From assembly GCF_900111905.1 (NCBI RefSeq), contig NZ_FOKM01000010.1, positions 186,001-250,000 of the forward strand: a DNA stretch of 64,000 nucleotides, given 5' to 3'. Origin of the DNA: Rhizobium sp. NFR07. GTDB taxonomy: Bacteria; Pseudomonadota; Alphaproteobacteria; Rhizobiales; Rhizobiaceae. The position numbers and the translations under genes are program-made. The notes beneath the pieces are model-generated. The model did no database searches. It was given only the letters and a program-made list of their open reading frames with translations, and had not been told where the DNA came from. Shown here in pieces: positions 34,663 to 42,303 of this stretch (its first letter is position 1; the number at the start of each line of letters is the position of its first letter).

Positions 34663-35787
34663 ATGCAATTTGCACCGCAACAGGACGAGGCCCTCAAGGC
34701 CGTTTCCCGCTGGCTGAAAGAGGGGCGTAGCCCCGTTTTTCGCCTGTTCGGCTACGCCGGAACCGGCAAGACGACGCTCGCCAAGCACTTTGCCGAGCAT
34801 GTCGATGGCGAGGTCCTGTTTGCGGCCTTTACCGGCAAGGCGGCGCAGGTTCTCAGATCCCGCGGCGCGCGCAACGCCAAGACGATCCATTCGCTGATCT
34901 ACCGGCCGCGCGGCGAAGAGGCCGTCGAGGACGAGGAGACCGGCAAGACCTCCGTCTCGCCGATGTTTTCCATCAACCGCCAGAGCCCGGTCGCCAAGGC
35001 GGCGCTCATCGTCATCGACGAATGCTCGATGGTCGACGAGGCGCTCGGCAGGGACCTGATGAGTTTTGGTACGCCTATCCTGGTTCTGGGTGATCCCGGC
35101 CAGCTGCCGCCGGTGTCCGGCGGTGGTTTCTTCACCGAGCAGGAACCGGACTACCTGCTGACCGATATCCATCGCCAGGCGCAGGACAACCCGATCATCC
35201 AGCTCGCCATGAATGTGCGCGAGGGCAAGGAGATCATGCATGGCGACTACGGCAAGGCGCAGGTGATCTCGCGCAACGAAGTCACCCAGGAACTGGTGCT
35301 CGAAGCCGACCAGGTTCTGGTCGGCACCAACCGCACCCGCAAGCGCTATAACCAGCGTCTGCGCGAGCTGAAGGGTTTCACCACCGACTATCCGCAATCC
35401 GGCGACAAGCTCGTCTGCCTGCGGAACGACCAGGTGAAGGGCCTGCTGAACGGCTCGCTGTGGCAGGTGATGAGTTCGTCCCGCGAGACCGTCAAGCCCG
35501 GCATCAACCTGATGATCCGGCCGGAAGACGACGACATGGATCGTGGTGCGGCCAAGATCAAGCTCCTGAAGGCGGCCTTCGAGAGCGAGGATGAAATCCC
35601 CTGGTCGACGCGCAAGCGCTACGACGAGTTCGATTTCGGCTACGCCCTGACGGTGCACAAGGCACAGGGCTCGCAGTGGAACAATGTCGTGCTGTTCGAC
35701 GAGAGCTTTGCCTTCCGCGACAGCCGCGAGCGCTGGCTCTATACGGCGATCACGCGTGCTGCCGAGACGCTGACGATCGTCCGTTGA
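34663..35787 (+). CDS. Small RecD-like superfamily 1B DNA helicase
   Basis: A 374-residue ATPase: Walker A FGYAGTGKTT at about 27-36, AAFTGKAAQVLRSRG (motif Ia), VIDECSMVDEAL (motif II), GDPGQLPPV (motif III) and the UvrD C-terminal segment YALTVHKAQGSQWNNV with LYTAITRAAETL (motif VI). It lacks the N-terminal domains of RecD and RecD2, hence 'minimal'. It should be a 5'-3' helicase or translocase; the biological process is unknown. The ATG at 34663 starts the conserved helicase domain. It stands alone, divergent from the SDR operon. Confidence 0.82.
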   Translation: MQFAPQQDEALKAVSRWLKEGRSPVFRLFGYAGTGKTTLAKHFAEHVDGEVLFAAFTGKAAQVLRSRGARNAKTIHSLIYRPRGEEAVEDEETGKTSVSPMFSINRQSPVAKAALIVIDECSMVDEALGRDLMSFGTPILVLGDPGQLPPVSGGGFFTEQEPDYLLTDIHRQAQDNPIIQLAMNVREGKEIMHGDYGKAQVISRNEVTQELVLEADQVLVGTNRTRKRYNQRLRELKGFTTDYPQSGDKLVCLRNDQVKGLLNGSLWQVMSSSRETVKPGINLMIRPEDDDMDRGAAKIKLLKAAFESEDEIPWSTRKRYDEFDFGYALTVHKAQGSQWNNVVLFDESFAFRDSRERWLYTAITRAAETLTIVR

Positions 35788-35977
35788 ACTGCGGGGCATC
35801 CCTGTGGGACAAGGGTGCTGGACAGGGCGCCCGACGGCGGAAGCGGTCGTTGACAATGAACCCTGGACGCGGCAAAAGCGTTCTAGCCGCTGGAGTGCGG
35901 TCCGTATGAGTCATAACGCCTGTCTATCAGGTGATCGTGTCGGCTCAACGGACAGGAATTATGGGGTGATTGGCCAA

Positions 35978-36283
35978 ATGACCGCGAAGATTTACCGTCC
36001 CACCAAGACTGCTATGCAATCGGGCAAGGCGAAGACCCATCTCTGGGTGCTGGAATTCGATCAGGAAACGCCACGCCGTATCGATCCCATTCTCGGCTAC
36101 ACCTCGTCGTCGGACATGAACCAGCAGGTTCGCCTGAATTTCGAAAGCCAGGAACTGGCCGAAGCCTATGCCAAGCGCGAAGGCATCGAATACCGGGTAA
36201 TCCAGCCCAAGGAAGTCGCGCGCCAGACCGTATCCTACACGGATAACTTCCGGTTCACCCGGACCCAGCCCTGGACGCATTGA
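35978..36283 (+). CDS. NDUFS4-like complex I accessory subunit
   Basis: A 101-residue protein of the ETC complex I subunit family (NDUFS4/AQDQ), the alphaproteobacterial counterpart of the mitochondrial 18-kDa subunit. Conserved segments are AKIYRPTKTAMQSGKAKTH, the WVLEF strand, ILGYTSSSDMNQQVRLNF, and YRVIQPKEVARQTVSYTDNF near the end. It binds near the N-module of NADH:quinone oxidoreductase and stabilises it. The ATG at 35978 matches the family start; an in-frame GTG four codons upstream is possible. No nuo gene is near it. Confidence 0.92.
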   Translation: MTAKIYRPTKTAMQSGKAKTHLWVLEFDQETPRRIDPILGYTSSSDMNQQVRLNFESQELAEAYAKREGIEYRVIQPKEVARQTVSYTDNFRFTRTQPWTH

Positions 36284-36290
36284 CGATCTA

Positions 36291-36309
36291 GCGGCAGCCT
36301 CGCTGCCGC
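36291..36309. terminator. Hairpin after the NDUFS4-like gene
   Basis: GCGGCAGC at 36291-36298 and GCTGCCGC at 36302-36309 form a perfect eight-base stem with a three-base loop, eight bases after the stop codon and five bases before the tRNA gene. No T tract is present. Confidence 0.45.
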
Positions 36310-36313
36310 CTTC

Positions 36314-36390
36314 GGCCCCTTAGCTCAACTGGATAGAGCAACTGCCTTCTAAGCAGTAGGTCGCAGGTTCGAGTCCTGCAGGGGTCGCCA
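36314..36390 (+). tRNA. tRNA-Arg (anticodon TCT)
   Basis: A 77-base cloverleaf. The acceptor stem GGCCCCT pairs with AGGGGTC (one G-U), the D arm is GCTCAACTGGATAGAGC, the anticodon stem ACTGC/GCAGT encloses CTTCTAA with anticodon TCT, the T arm is GCAGGTTCGAGTCCTGC, and CCA is encoded. It reads AGA arginine codons, which are rare in a high-GC genome. An insertion sequence begins nine bases after the CCA. Confidence 0.95.
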
Positions 36391-36399
36391 TTTTCTTCC

Positions 36400-37695
36400 T
36401 GTCCATACCGGAGACATAGGTAGCATCTTGTACCTAAGACATGGGTGACAACCTCGTGCCGAACGGGTTGTCGATTGTTTGTAAGGTCTTCTGTTCCAGG
36501 TCGATGTAACCGAGATCATAGTGCATGAAGCTGACAAGCCAAATGCCGTCATCGACTTCTTTTATTCCCAGTCTCTGGCCTCCCATGACGATCGAGATGT
36601 TGATCTTCTTTCGGTACATGCATATGCGCCCGCAATTGGTGACGAGCGCATCCCTGTCGTGGAAGGGATAGTCCACGTCCGGTAGTCCGTTATAGCGTCG
36701 CGTTGCGGCTGAATAGACGTCCTGCGGGTTCTGCATGCCAAGTGCCTCGTGCGGTCGTTCGGTATTGAATTCGTTGAGAAAGGCATCGAAACGAGCCTGC
36801 TGCTGGAGCATGTTCATTTGGGGTGGCCTGGTGGCTTCTTTCTTGAGCGTCACATGCATACGCTCGTGGCGACCGTTCTGCTGCGGATGGCCCGGCCTGA
36901 TGCGTTCGATGGCAATGCTAAGCCTGAGCCACCAGACGGAAAGCTTCTGCAGATTATAGAGACCGTTCGGGCTGGCGAATGGGACGCCGTTATCACTTCG
37001 GATTGCGCCCGGCAGGCCACGTTCGGCAAACAGTCTTTGGAAGGCCTCGAAGACGGGGACTTCCTTCGTCGATCCGAAGGCTTCGCAGGCAAGAAGATAA
37101 CGCGAGGCCTGGTCGGTGACCGTCAATGGGTAACAATATCGCCCGTTGCCAAGCTTGAATTCCCCCTTGAAGTCGACGCACCACAGATCGTTTGGATCAA
37201 GCGGATGCGACAGCACCGTGCCTTCTGCCTTGTGACGATGGCGCTTGCGGGCATGAGTGACCAGTCCGTAGCGGTCAAGAACTGCATGCACCGTGCTGGT
37301 CGCAGGAATGCGGACATCACCAGCCAGCTTGCGAATCAGCAATTCCCGGATTTTGCGGGCACCCCAATGCGGCTTGTCCCTCTTGGATGTGACGATCAGC
37401 GTTTCGATCTGGGTCGGGAGCTGGTTGGCATAGCGTACCGGACGCCGGGATCGATCCGTCAGCGCCTCCAGCCCGTCGTCCCTGTAGCGATTGAAGATCT
37501 TGTAGCCGGTCTTGCGCGAGATGCCGAAATCCCGGCAAACCTCGCTCATCCCTTCGCCCTCCAGAAGCCGAGCGACAAAGCGTAGACGTTCCTCCATGAC
37601 CGAAGTCTCTCTCCACGGCATCAACACCTCCCGCAAAGCGAAAAGTGTTACCCATGTCTCCGGTACAAAACGTCACCTATCTCTCAAGTCGGACA
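36400..37695 (-). mobile_element. IS481-type insertion sequence, 1296 bp
   Basis: Both ends begin TGTCC and can be aligned as imperfect terminal inverted repeats for about 50 bases. Each end carries two internal motifs, ATAGGT and GACATGGGT, around a shared TTGTACC. A single transposase frame fills the element and its stop codon lies inside the left repeat. A clear target duplication is not seen; only the trinucleotide TCC is shared by the flanks, so it may be old or the duplication may be degenerate. It sits nine bases after the tRNA-Arg. Confidence 0.85.
36434..37621 (-). CDS. IS481-family transposase (DDE integrase core)
   Basis: A 395-residue transposase. The N-terminal helix-turn-helix region (GMSEVCRDFGISRKTGYKIF, near residues 25-44) binds the ends; the rve/integrase catalytic core has Asp in CVDFKGEFKL, Asp in IRSDNGVPF and Glu in PQQNGRHERMHVTLK, the DDE triad. 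Frame is intact, so the element may be active. The ATG at 37621 is chosen because GGGAGG lies a few bases upstream. The C-terminal 100 residues (YRKKINISIVMGGQRLGI) match the extended IS481 tail. Confidence 0.93.
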   Translation of the reverse strand: MPWRETSVMEERLRFVARLLEGEGMSEVCRDFGISRKTGYKIFNRYRDDGLEALTDRSRRPVRYANQLPTQIETLIVTSKRDKPHWGARKIRELLIRKLAGDVRIPATSTVHAVLDRYGLVTHARKRHRHKAEGTVLSHPLDPNDLWCVDFKGEFKLGNGRYCYPLTVTDQASRYLLACEAFGSTKEVPVFEAFQRLFAERGLPGAIRSDNGVPFASPNGLYNLQKLSVWWLRLSIAIERIRPGHPQQNGRHERMHVTLKKEATRPPQMNMLQQQARFDAFLNEFNTERPHEALGMQNPQDVYSAATRRYNGLPDVDYPFHDRDALVTNCGRICMYRKKINISIVMGGQRLGIKEVDDGIWLVSFMHYDLGYIDLEQKTLQTIDNPFGTRLSPMS

Positions 37696-37725
37696 TCCCG
37701 TATATTTTGAAAAGGTCGTTTGCTG

Positions 37726-38025
37726 TTAGCGCGCGACTGTCGGCTGCCCATAAAGCGGAACCGGATAGACATAGCTGCCGTCGCCGAAATAGCCCTGGCG
37801 ATAGAGGCAGGATTTCAGCGAGATCCGGTAGTAGAAGTTTTCCGTGCGCGGCGTGCCGCGGAGGGGCGTCGATGCCTCGACCATGCAGAACTCACGGGCC
37901 GCCTGGAAGCGCAGGTCCATATCCGAACCTTCCACGATCGGCACGCCGCCGTAGGTGAGGGTGGCGGCGTCGGCGCTCTGGGCAAGAACTGCGGCAAGAA
38001 GAAGTGAGGCGAAAGCGGCTTTCAT
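37726..38025 (-). CDS. Small secreted protein of unknown function
   Basis: A 99-residue protein with a clear signal peptide (residues 1-20, ending ADAATL). The mature part (about 79 residues) has two cysteines (FCMVEAS and SCLYRQG) that could form a disulfide, and ends in PLYGQPTVAR. I do not recognise the family. The frame is complete; the insertion sequence ends 30 bases after its stop codon and does not break it. It is divergent from the putative outer-membrane protein. Confidence 0.65.
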   Translation of the reverse strand: MKAAFASLLLAAVLAQSADAATLTYGGVPIVEGSDMDLRFQAAREFCMVEASTPLRGTPRTENFYYRISLKSCLYRQGYFGDGSYVYPVPLYGQPTVAR

Positions 38026-38329
38026 GCGTCGGCTCCGTGGATCTGCTGCGCAGCAACGGCGAAGGCAGCGATTTGTTCCCGCGCTACCTACAAGAATTCA
38101 TATATGCGTGTTCGCATCTGCGAGATGGTCTTTCGGGATTCCAATTTTGGGCCATTTGCGATAGAGTCTCCGACATCGGTTCCGTTGCATCACGCAGGGG
38201 AAGGTAGATTTGGCGTTGGGAGCAGGAGTTCCCATTTGGCGCTTTCAATACATTGAAAATGGTTTTTGCGGGTCGCGCGGGGCGGCCCGGACCCTTGCAT
38301 TGTCTTTGAGCCTTCGAGTGGGGATACAT
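38026..38329. other. 304-base divergent intergenic region, no gene
   Basis: The region separates the small secreted protein (minus strand) from the putative outer-membrane protein (plus strand) and should hold both promoters. I see no convincing -35/-10 pair or open reading frame with coding character. The only structure is the dyad listed separately. Confidence 0.5.
38243..38258. promoter_or_regulatory. 16-bp dyad upstream of the outer-membrane-type gene
   Basis: TTTCAAT and ATTGAAA are exact reverse complements around the two-base centre AC, 71 bases before the start codon at 38330. The AT-rich symmetry suits a repressor or activator site. The binding protein is unknown. Confidence 0.4.
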
Positions 38330-38989
38330 ATGAACAGACATTTGCTCGCGGCCGCGGGGGCGGCTTTTGCGTTTGTCGCCATGTCGGGCATCGCCCGAAG
38401 CGACGAGAGGCCGCTGATCTGGCAGCCGATCAAGAATTCCAACACCAGTTATGCCGTCAAACTTGGCCTGCGTTTGCCAACACGCCTGGAGCCGGAGGCG
38501 GGCTTCAATCTCGGCGTCAACACCACGGAAAAGGGCGGCAGGGTTGTCGATACCCCGCTCGTCTTCTGGAGCAGGATCAAGGCCGCGAGCATCACGCGCC
38601 CGGCCTATGAGATGAGCCGCGATATCGGCGTCAATCTGGACGGCATGGCCGGCAGTGCGACGATTTCGATGAATTACTACGAGAAGCAGATCGCCACGCC
38701 TTCGTTCAATGTCGAGCGACACAGTACCTATTCCATGCATTACAGCGGCGAGCAGGGCGACTGGACGGGACTGGAGGCCAGTCAGTCGATCAAGCTCAGG
38801 CGGGCCGCTACCGGTACGGCTTTCAGCGCTTCGGCCAATAGCGCGGGCGGTTTTAATACGTTCGGCGCAGGCCTGGGGATCGAGCAGAAGCTTGGCGAGA
38901 ACATCACGCTTTCCGGCAATGTGAACCGGAGGTTTTCCGACGCCGATACGGTTGCCAGCGTGAATGCCAATTATTCGTTCAGGTGGTAG
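38330..38989 (+). CDS. Putative outer-membrane beta-barrel protein
   Basis: A 219-residue protein with a signal peptide (about residues 1-24, ending GIARSDE). The mature part is rich in alternating hydrophobic and polar residues typical of transmembrane strands, and it ends SVNANYSFRW, with hydrophobic or aromatic residues at every second position and a terminal Trp: the BamA-recognised beta-signal. I cannot place it in a named family. It would be inserted by the BAM machinery, whose core gene starts at 63914. A strong bidirectional terminator follows. Confidence 0.6.
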   Translation: MNRHLLAAAGAAFAFVAMSGIARSDERPLIWQPIKNSNTSYAVKLGLRLPTRLEPEAGFNLGVNTTEKGGRVVDTPLVFWSRIKAASITRPAYEMSRDIGVNLDGMAGSATISMNYYEKQIATPSFNVERHSTYSMHYSGEQGDWTGLEASQSIKLRRAATGTAFSASANSAGGFNTFGAGLGIEQKLGENITLSGNVNRRFSDADTVASVNANYSFRW

Positions 38990-39013
38990 AGAGAGCGAGA
39001 CGTCAGCATCAAA

Positions 39014-39035
39014 AAAGGGCGCCGTGGGCGCCCTT
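39014..39035. terminator. Bidirectional terminator between the OMP gene and aapP
   Basis: AAAGGGCGCC, loop GT, GGGCGCCCTTT forms a stable stem with A residues before it and T residues after it, so it can end transcription in both directions: from the outer-membrane gene and from the aap operon. Confidence 0.8.
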
Positions 39036-39058
39036 TCTCGTTTCCGTAACTGCGGATC

Positions 39059-39829
39059 CTAGTGAAGGATCTGGCTGAGGAAGAGGCGGGTGCGCTCGTG
39101 CTGCGGATTGTCGAAGAACTCGGCCGGCGAGTTCTGTTCGACGATCTGGCCCTGGTCCATGAAGATGACGCGGTTGGCGACCTGACGGGCAAAGCCCATT
39201 TCGTGGGTGACGCACATCATCGTCATGCCTTCTTCGGCCAGGCCGACCATGGTGTCGAGCACTTCCTTGACCATTTCCGGGTCGAGCGCCGAGGTCGGTT
39301 CGTCGAACAGCATGATCTTCGGCTTCATGCAGAGCGAGCGGGCGATCGCCACGCGCTGCTGCTGGCCGCCGGAAAGCTGGCCCGGATACTTGTGGGCCTG
39401 TTCCGGGATCTTGACGCGCTTCAGGTAGTGCATCGCGACCTCTTCGGCTTCCTTCTTCGGCATCTTGCGGACCCAGATGGGGGCAAGTGTGCAGTTTTCC
39501 AGGATCGTCAGGTGCGGGAAGAGGTTGAAGTGCTGGAACACCATGCCGACTTCGCGGCGCACTTCATCGATCTTCTTCAGGTCGTTGGTGAGCTCGATAT
39601 TGTCGACGATGATGTTGCCCGACTGGTGTTCTTCCAGGCGGTTGATGCAGCGGATCATCGTCGACTTGCCGGAGCCCGACGGGCCGGCGATGACGATGCG
39701 CTCGCCCTTCATCACTTTCAGGTTGATGTCGCGCAGGACATGGAAATCGCCGTACCACTTGTTCATGCCGATGATCTCGACGGCAGTGTCGGTGGTGGAG
39801 ACGGTCATTTTGGGTTGGGCTTCAGCCAT
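39059..39829 (-). CDS. aapP: General L-amino acid ABC transporter, ATP-binding protein
   Basis: The ATPase of the Aap uptake system, 256 residues. Walker A GPSGSGKST at about 48-56, the signature LSGGQQQRVAIARSL near 157, Walker B IMLFDEPTSALDPE near 177 and the switch histidine in MCVTHEMGFA near 213 are all intact. Two copies drive the AapQ-AapM channel. It is the last gene of aapJQMP, 14 bases after aapM, and is followed by a bidirectional terminator. Confidence 0.95.
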   Translation of the reverse strand: MAEAQPKMTVSTTDTAVEIIGMNKWYGDFHVLRDINLKVMKGERIVIAGPSGSGKSTMIRCINRLEEHQSGNIIVDNIELTNDLKKIDEVRREVGMVFQHFNLFPHLTILENCTLAPIWVRKMPKKEAEEVAMHYLKRVKIPEQAHKYPGQLSGGQQQRVAIARSLCMKPKIMLFDEPTSALDPEMVKEVLDTMVGLAEEGMTMMCVTHEMGFARQVANRVIFMDQGQIVEQNSPAEFFDNPQHERTRLFLSQILH

Positions 39830-39843
39830 TGTTTTTCCCCTAA

Positions 39844-41001
39844 TTATCGCTTGTGGCCGGTGTCCATGTGCCGTTCCATGAAGACGGAATAGCGGGACAT
39901 GCCAAAGCAGAAGATCCAGTAGATGAAACCGGCAAAGATAAGGCCGGTGATCGGAGTGACTGGGGTGATCCAGGTCGTGTCGGTGAAGTTCAGTCGGATG
40001 ATGTTGAGCAGGTCGAACATGCCGATGATAGAGACCAGCGACGTATCCTTGAACAGACCGATGAAGGTGTTGACGATGCCGGGAATGACCAGCTTGATCG
40101 CCTGCGGCAGCACGATCAGGCGCATCTTCTGCCAGTAGCTGAGGCCGAGTGAATCTGCGCCTTCGCTCTGTCCCTTCGGGATCGCCTGGAGGCCGCCGCG
40201 GATGACTTCGGCCATGTAGGCGGAGGCAAACAGGGCGACGCCGACCACGGCACGCAGGAAGTTGTCGATCGTCCAGCCGGTGGGCAGGAAGAGCGGCAGC
40301 ATGACGTTCGCCATGAACAGGACCATGACGAGCGGAACGCCGCGGATCACTTCGATAAAGACGACGCAGAAGGTCTTGATCACCGGCATGTCGGAGCGTC
40401 TTCCGAGAGCCAGCAGAATGCCGACCGGGAAGGACACCGCAATGCCGACGAAGGACAGGATCAGCGTCACCGTCATGCCGCCCCAGAGCGAAGTCTGGAC
40501 CGTCTGGAGGCCGAATACGCCGCCATGGAGCAGGAAGAAGGCAACGACCGGAAAGACGATGAACAGCAGGACTGCGTTCAGCGCCTTGTGCGGCATCTTC
40601 GGGATCATGAGCGGCACCAGAAGGACCACGAGCATGATGCCGACGAGGACGACGCGCCAGCGTTCATCAAGCGGATAACGCCCGAACATGAACTGCAGGA
40701 AACGGTCCTCGACAAAGGCCCAGCAGGCGCCCTTCCAGCCGTCCGGCTGAATGCCGCCCTGGGCTACGGTGGCGCAGGCGGTGCGATCGGCACCGACCCA
40801 GGCCGCCTGGACGAAGAGCCAGTTCAAGGCCCCCGGGATGACGGCAAGCAGCAGAAGCACGGCGAGGATCGTCAGGACGACGTCCTTCGGCGTTGCGAGC
40901 AGGTTCGTCCTGATCCAGCCGGAGACGCTGCGTTGGCTGAGTGGCGCCGGCTCGGCCGCGAGCATGTCGCCGCGGACGTAGGAGAGATTTTTTGTCGACA
41001 T
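39844..41001 (-). CDS. aapM: General L-amino acid ABC transporter permease AapM
   Basis: One of two channel subunits, 385 residues. After an N-terminal cytoplasmic segment come about eight predicted transmembrane helices; the polar-amino-acid permease core has the conserved cytoplasmic loop that docks AapP (EVIRGGLQAIPKGQSEGADSLG near residue 275). The long first periplasmic loop with two cysteines (near 75-95) distinguishes AapM from short His/Glu permeases. It starts three bases after the aapQ stop. Confidence 0.94.
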   Translation of the reverse strand: MSTKNLSYVRGDMLAAEPAPLSQRSVSGWIRTNLLATPKDVVLTILAVLLLLAVIPGALNWLFVQAAWVGADRTACATVAQGGIQPDGWKGACWAFVEDRFLQFMFGRYPLDERWRVVLVGIMLVVLLVPLMIPKMPHKALNAVLLFIVFPVVAFFLLHGGVFGLQTVQTSLWGGMTVTLILSFVGIAVSFPVGILLALGRRSDMPVIKTFCVVFIEVIRGVPLVMVLFMANVMLPLFLPTGWTIDNFLRAVVGVALFASAYMAEVIRGGLQAIPKGQSEGADSLGLSYWQKMRLIVLPQAIKLVIPGIVNTFIGLFKDTSLVSIIGMFDLLNIIRLNFTDTTWITPVTPITGLIFAGFIYWIFCFGMSRYSVFMERHMDTGHKR

Positions 41002-41004
41002 GGC

Positions 41005-42201
41005 TTATCTCTCCACCAGGGCCATCTTGGCGTTGAACCAGTTCATGAACAGCGACGTCGCGATGCTGATCGACAGATAGATCGTTAGCATGATCGAAAT
41101 CATCTCGACGGCCTGGCCTGTCTGGTTGAGCGACGTGCTGCCGGTCGAGAACAGCTCCGGAAAACCGATCGCCACACCGAGCGAAGAGTTCTTCGTGAGG
41201 TTCAGATACTGGCTTGTCAGCGGCGGAATGATGATGCGGAATGCCTGCGGCACGACGACCAGCTGCGTGGTCTTTGCCGGCTGCAGGCCGAGCGCCGAAG
41301 CGGCTTCCGTCTGTCCTTTGCCGACGCCCTTGATGCCTGCACGGATGATTTCCGCGATAAAGGCGGCCGTATAGAGCGACAGGGCGAGGTAAAGCGCCAC
41401 GAACTCGGGACGGATCGTGCCGCCGCCGGAGAGGTTGAAGCGGCCTTCGACGGGATAGTCGAAGGTCAGCGGTGCGCCCATGACCAGAAAGGTGATGATC
41501 GGCAGGCCGATGATGATGGCGGCGGCAATCCAGCCTGTCGGCAATTGCTTGCCCGTCGCCATCTGGCGCTTCTTGGTCCAGATTCCGAACGCGATCGCGG
41601 CGATGATGCCGACGATGAAGGCGACCGGAATGGCAGCGGCGCCTTCTCCCCACACAGGGTAGGGGAAGGTGAGGCCGCGGTTGGACAGGAATGTCGACAG
41701 CGGCAGCACGATCGCATCGCGCGGCTGTGGCAGGATGGCAAGGACGCCGGAATACCAGAAGAAGATGACCAGCAGCGGCGGAATGTTGCGGAACACTTCC
41801 ACATAGACCGTGCAGAGCTTGGCGATCAGCCAGTTATGAGACAGGCGCCCGATGCCGATGATGAAGCCGACGATCGTTGCGGTAATGATGCCCGTTACTG
41901 CGATGAGAAGCGTATTGAGGAAGCCGACGAGAATCGCGCGGCCATAGGTCGAATCGCTCGTATAGGCGATGAGCGACTGTCCGATGTCGAAGCCGGAGCG
42001 GCCTCTCAGAAAGCCGTAGCCGGAGGCGGTATTGCTGCGCGCGAGGTTCGCGGCGACATTGTTATAGATGGCCCAGACCACGAGAACGACGATGACCGCC
42101 GTCAGGATCTGGAAGAAAATGCTGCGCACCTTGGGATCGTAGAGAGGCGAGGCCTTTTTACTTGCCCGGGGCGCCGCTTGGTTCAGGGCGTGGTCCGTCA
42201 T
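41005..42201 (-). CDS. aapQ: General L-amino acid ABC transporter permease AapQ
   Basis: The other channel subunit, 398 residues, with about eight predicted transmembrane helices and the docking loop EIIRAGIKGVGKGQTEAASALG near residue 285. A segment near 205-255 between helices (including a hydrophilic periplasmic stretch GRFNLSGGGTI) is an Aap feature. The ATG at 42201 is preferred; an in-frame TTG four codons upstream could give a slightly longer protein. It follows aapJ after a 102-base gap containing a strong hairpin. Confidence 0.93.
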   Translation of the reverse strand: MTDHALNQAAPRASKKASPLYDPKVRSIFFQILTAVIVVLVVWAIYNNVAANLARSNTASGYGFLRGRSGFDIGQSLIAYTSDSTYGRAILVGFLNTLLIAVTGIITATIVGFIIGIGRLSHNWLIAKLCTVYVEVFRNIPPLLVIFFWYSGVLAILPQPRDAIVLPLSTFLSNRGLTFPYPVWGEGAAAIPVAFIVGIIAAIAFGIWTKKRQMATGKQLPTGWIAAAIIIGLPIITFLVMGAPLTFDYPVEGRFNLSGGGTIRPEFVALYLALSLYTAAFIAEIIRAGIKGVGKGQTEAASALGLQPAKTTQLVVVPQAFRIIIPPLTSQYLNLTKNSSLGVAIGFPELFSTGSTSLNQTGQAVEMISIMLTIYLSISIATSLFMNWFNAKMALVER

Positions 42202-42264
42202 ACGTTGTGCCAATTTTCCCGATGGCCCTGATGGGCCTTATGTTCTGATTGTTGGCTAAAATGA

Positions 42265-42288
42265 ACAAGGCGGCCGCAGCCGCCTTGT
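42265..42288 (-). promoter_or_regulatory. Intercistronic hairpin between aapJ and aapQ
   Basis: On the minus strand ACAAGGCGGC and GCCGCCTTGT form a perfect 10-bp stem with a four-base loop, 15 bases after the aapJ stop, followed by TTCATTTT. Such hairpins after binding-protein genes stabilise the upstream message or let only part of transcription continue, giving more AapJ than channel. Confidence 0.7.
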
Positions 42289-42303
42289 CCCGGTGCGTAT
42301 GGT

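Noticed and set aside
36314..38989. Genomic island integrated at the tRNA-Arg
   Set aside because: No integrase, no direct repeat of the tRNA 3' end and only a single insertion sequence; the following genes blend into core sequence.
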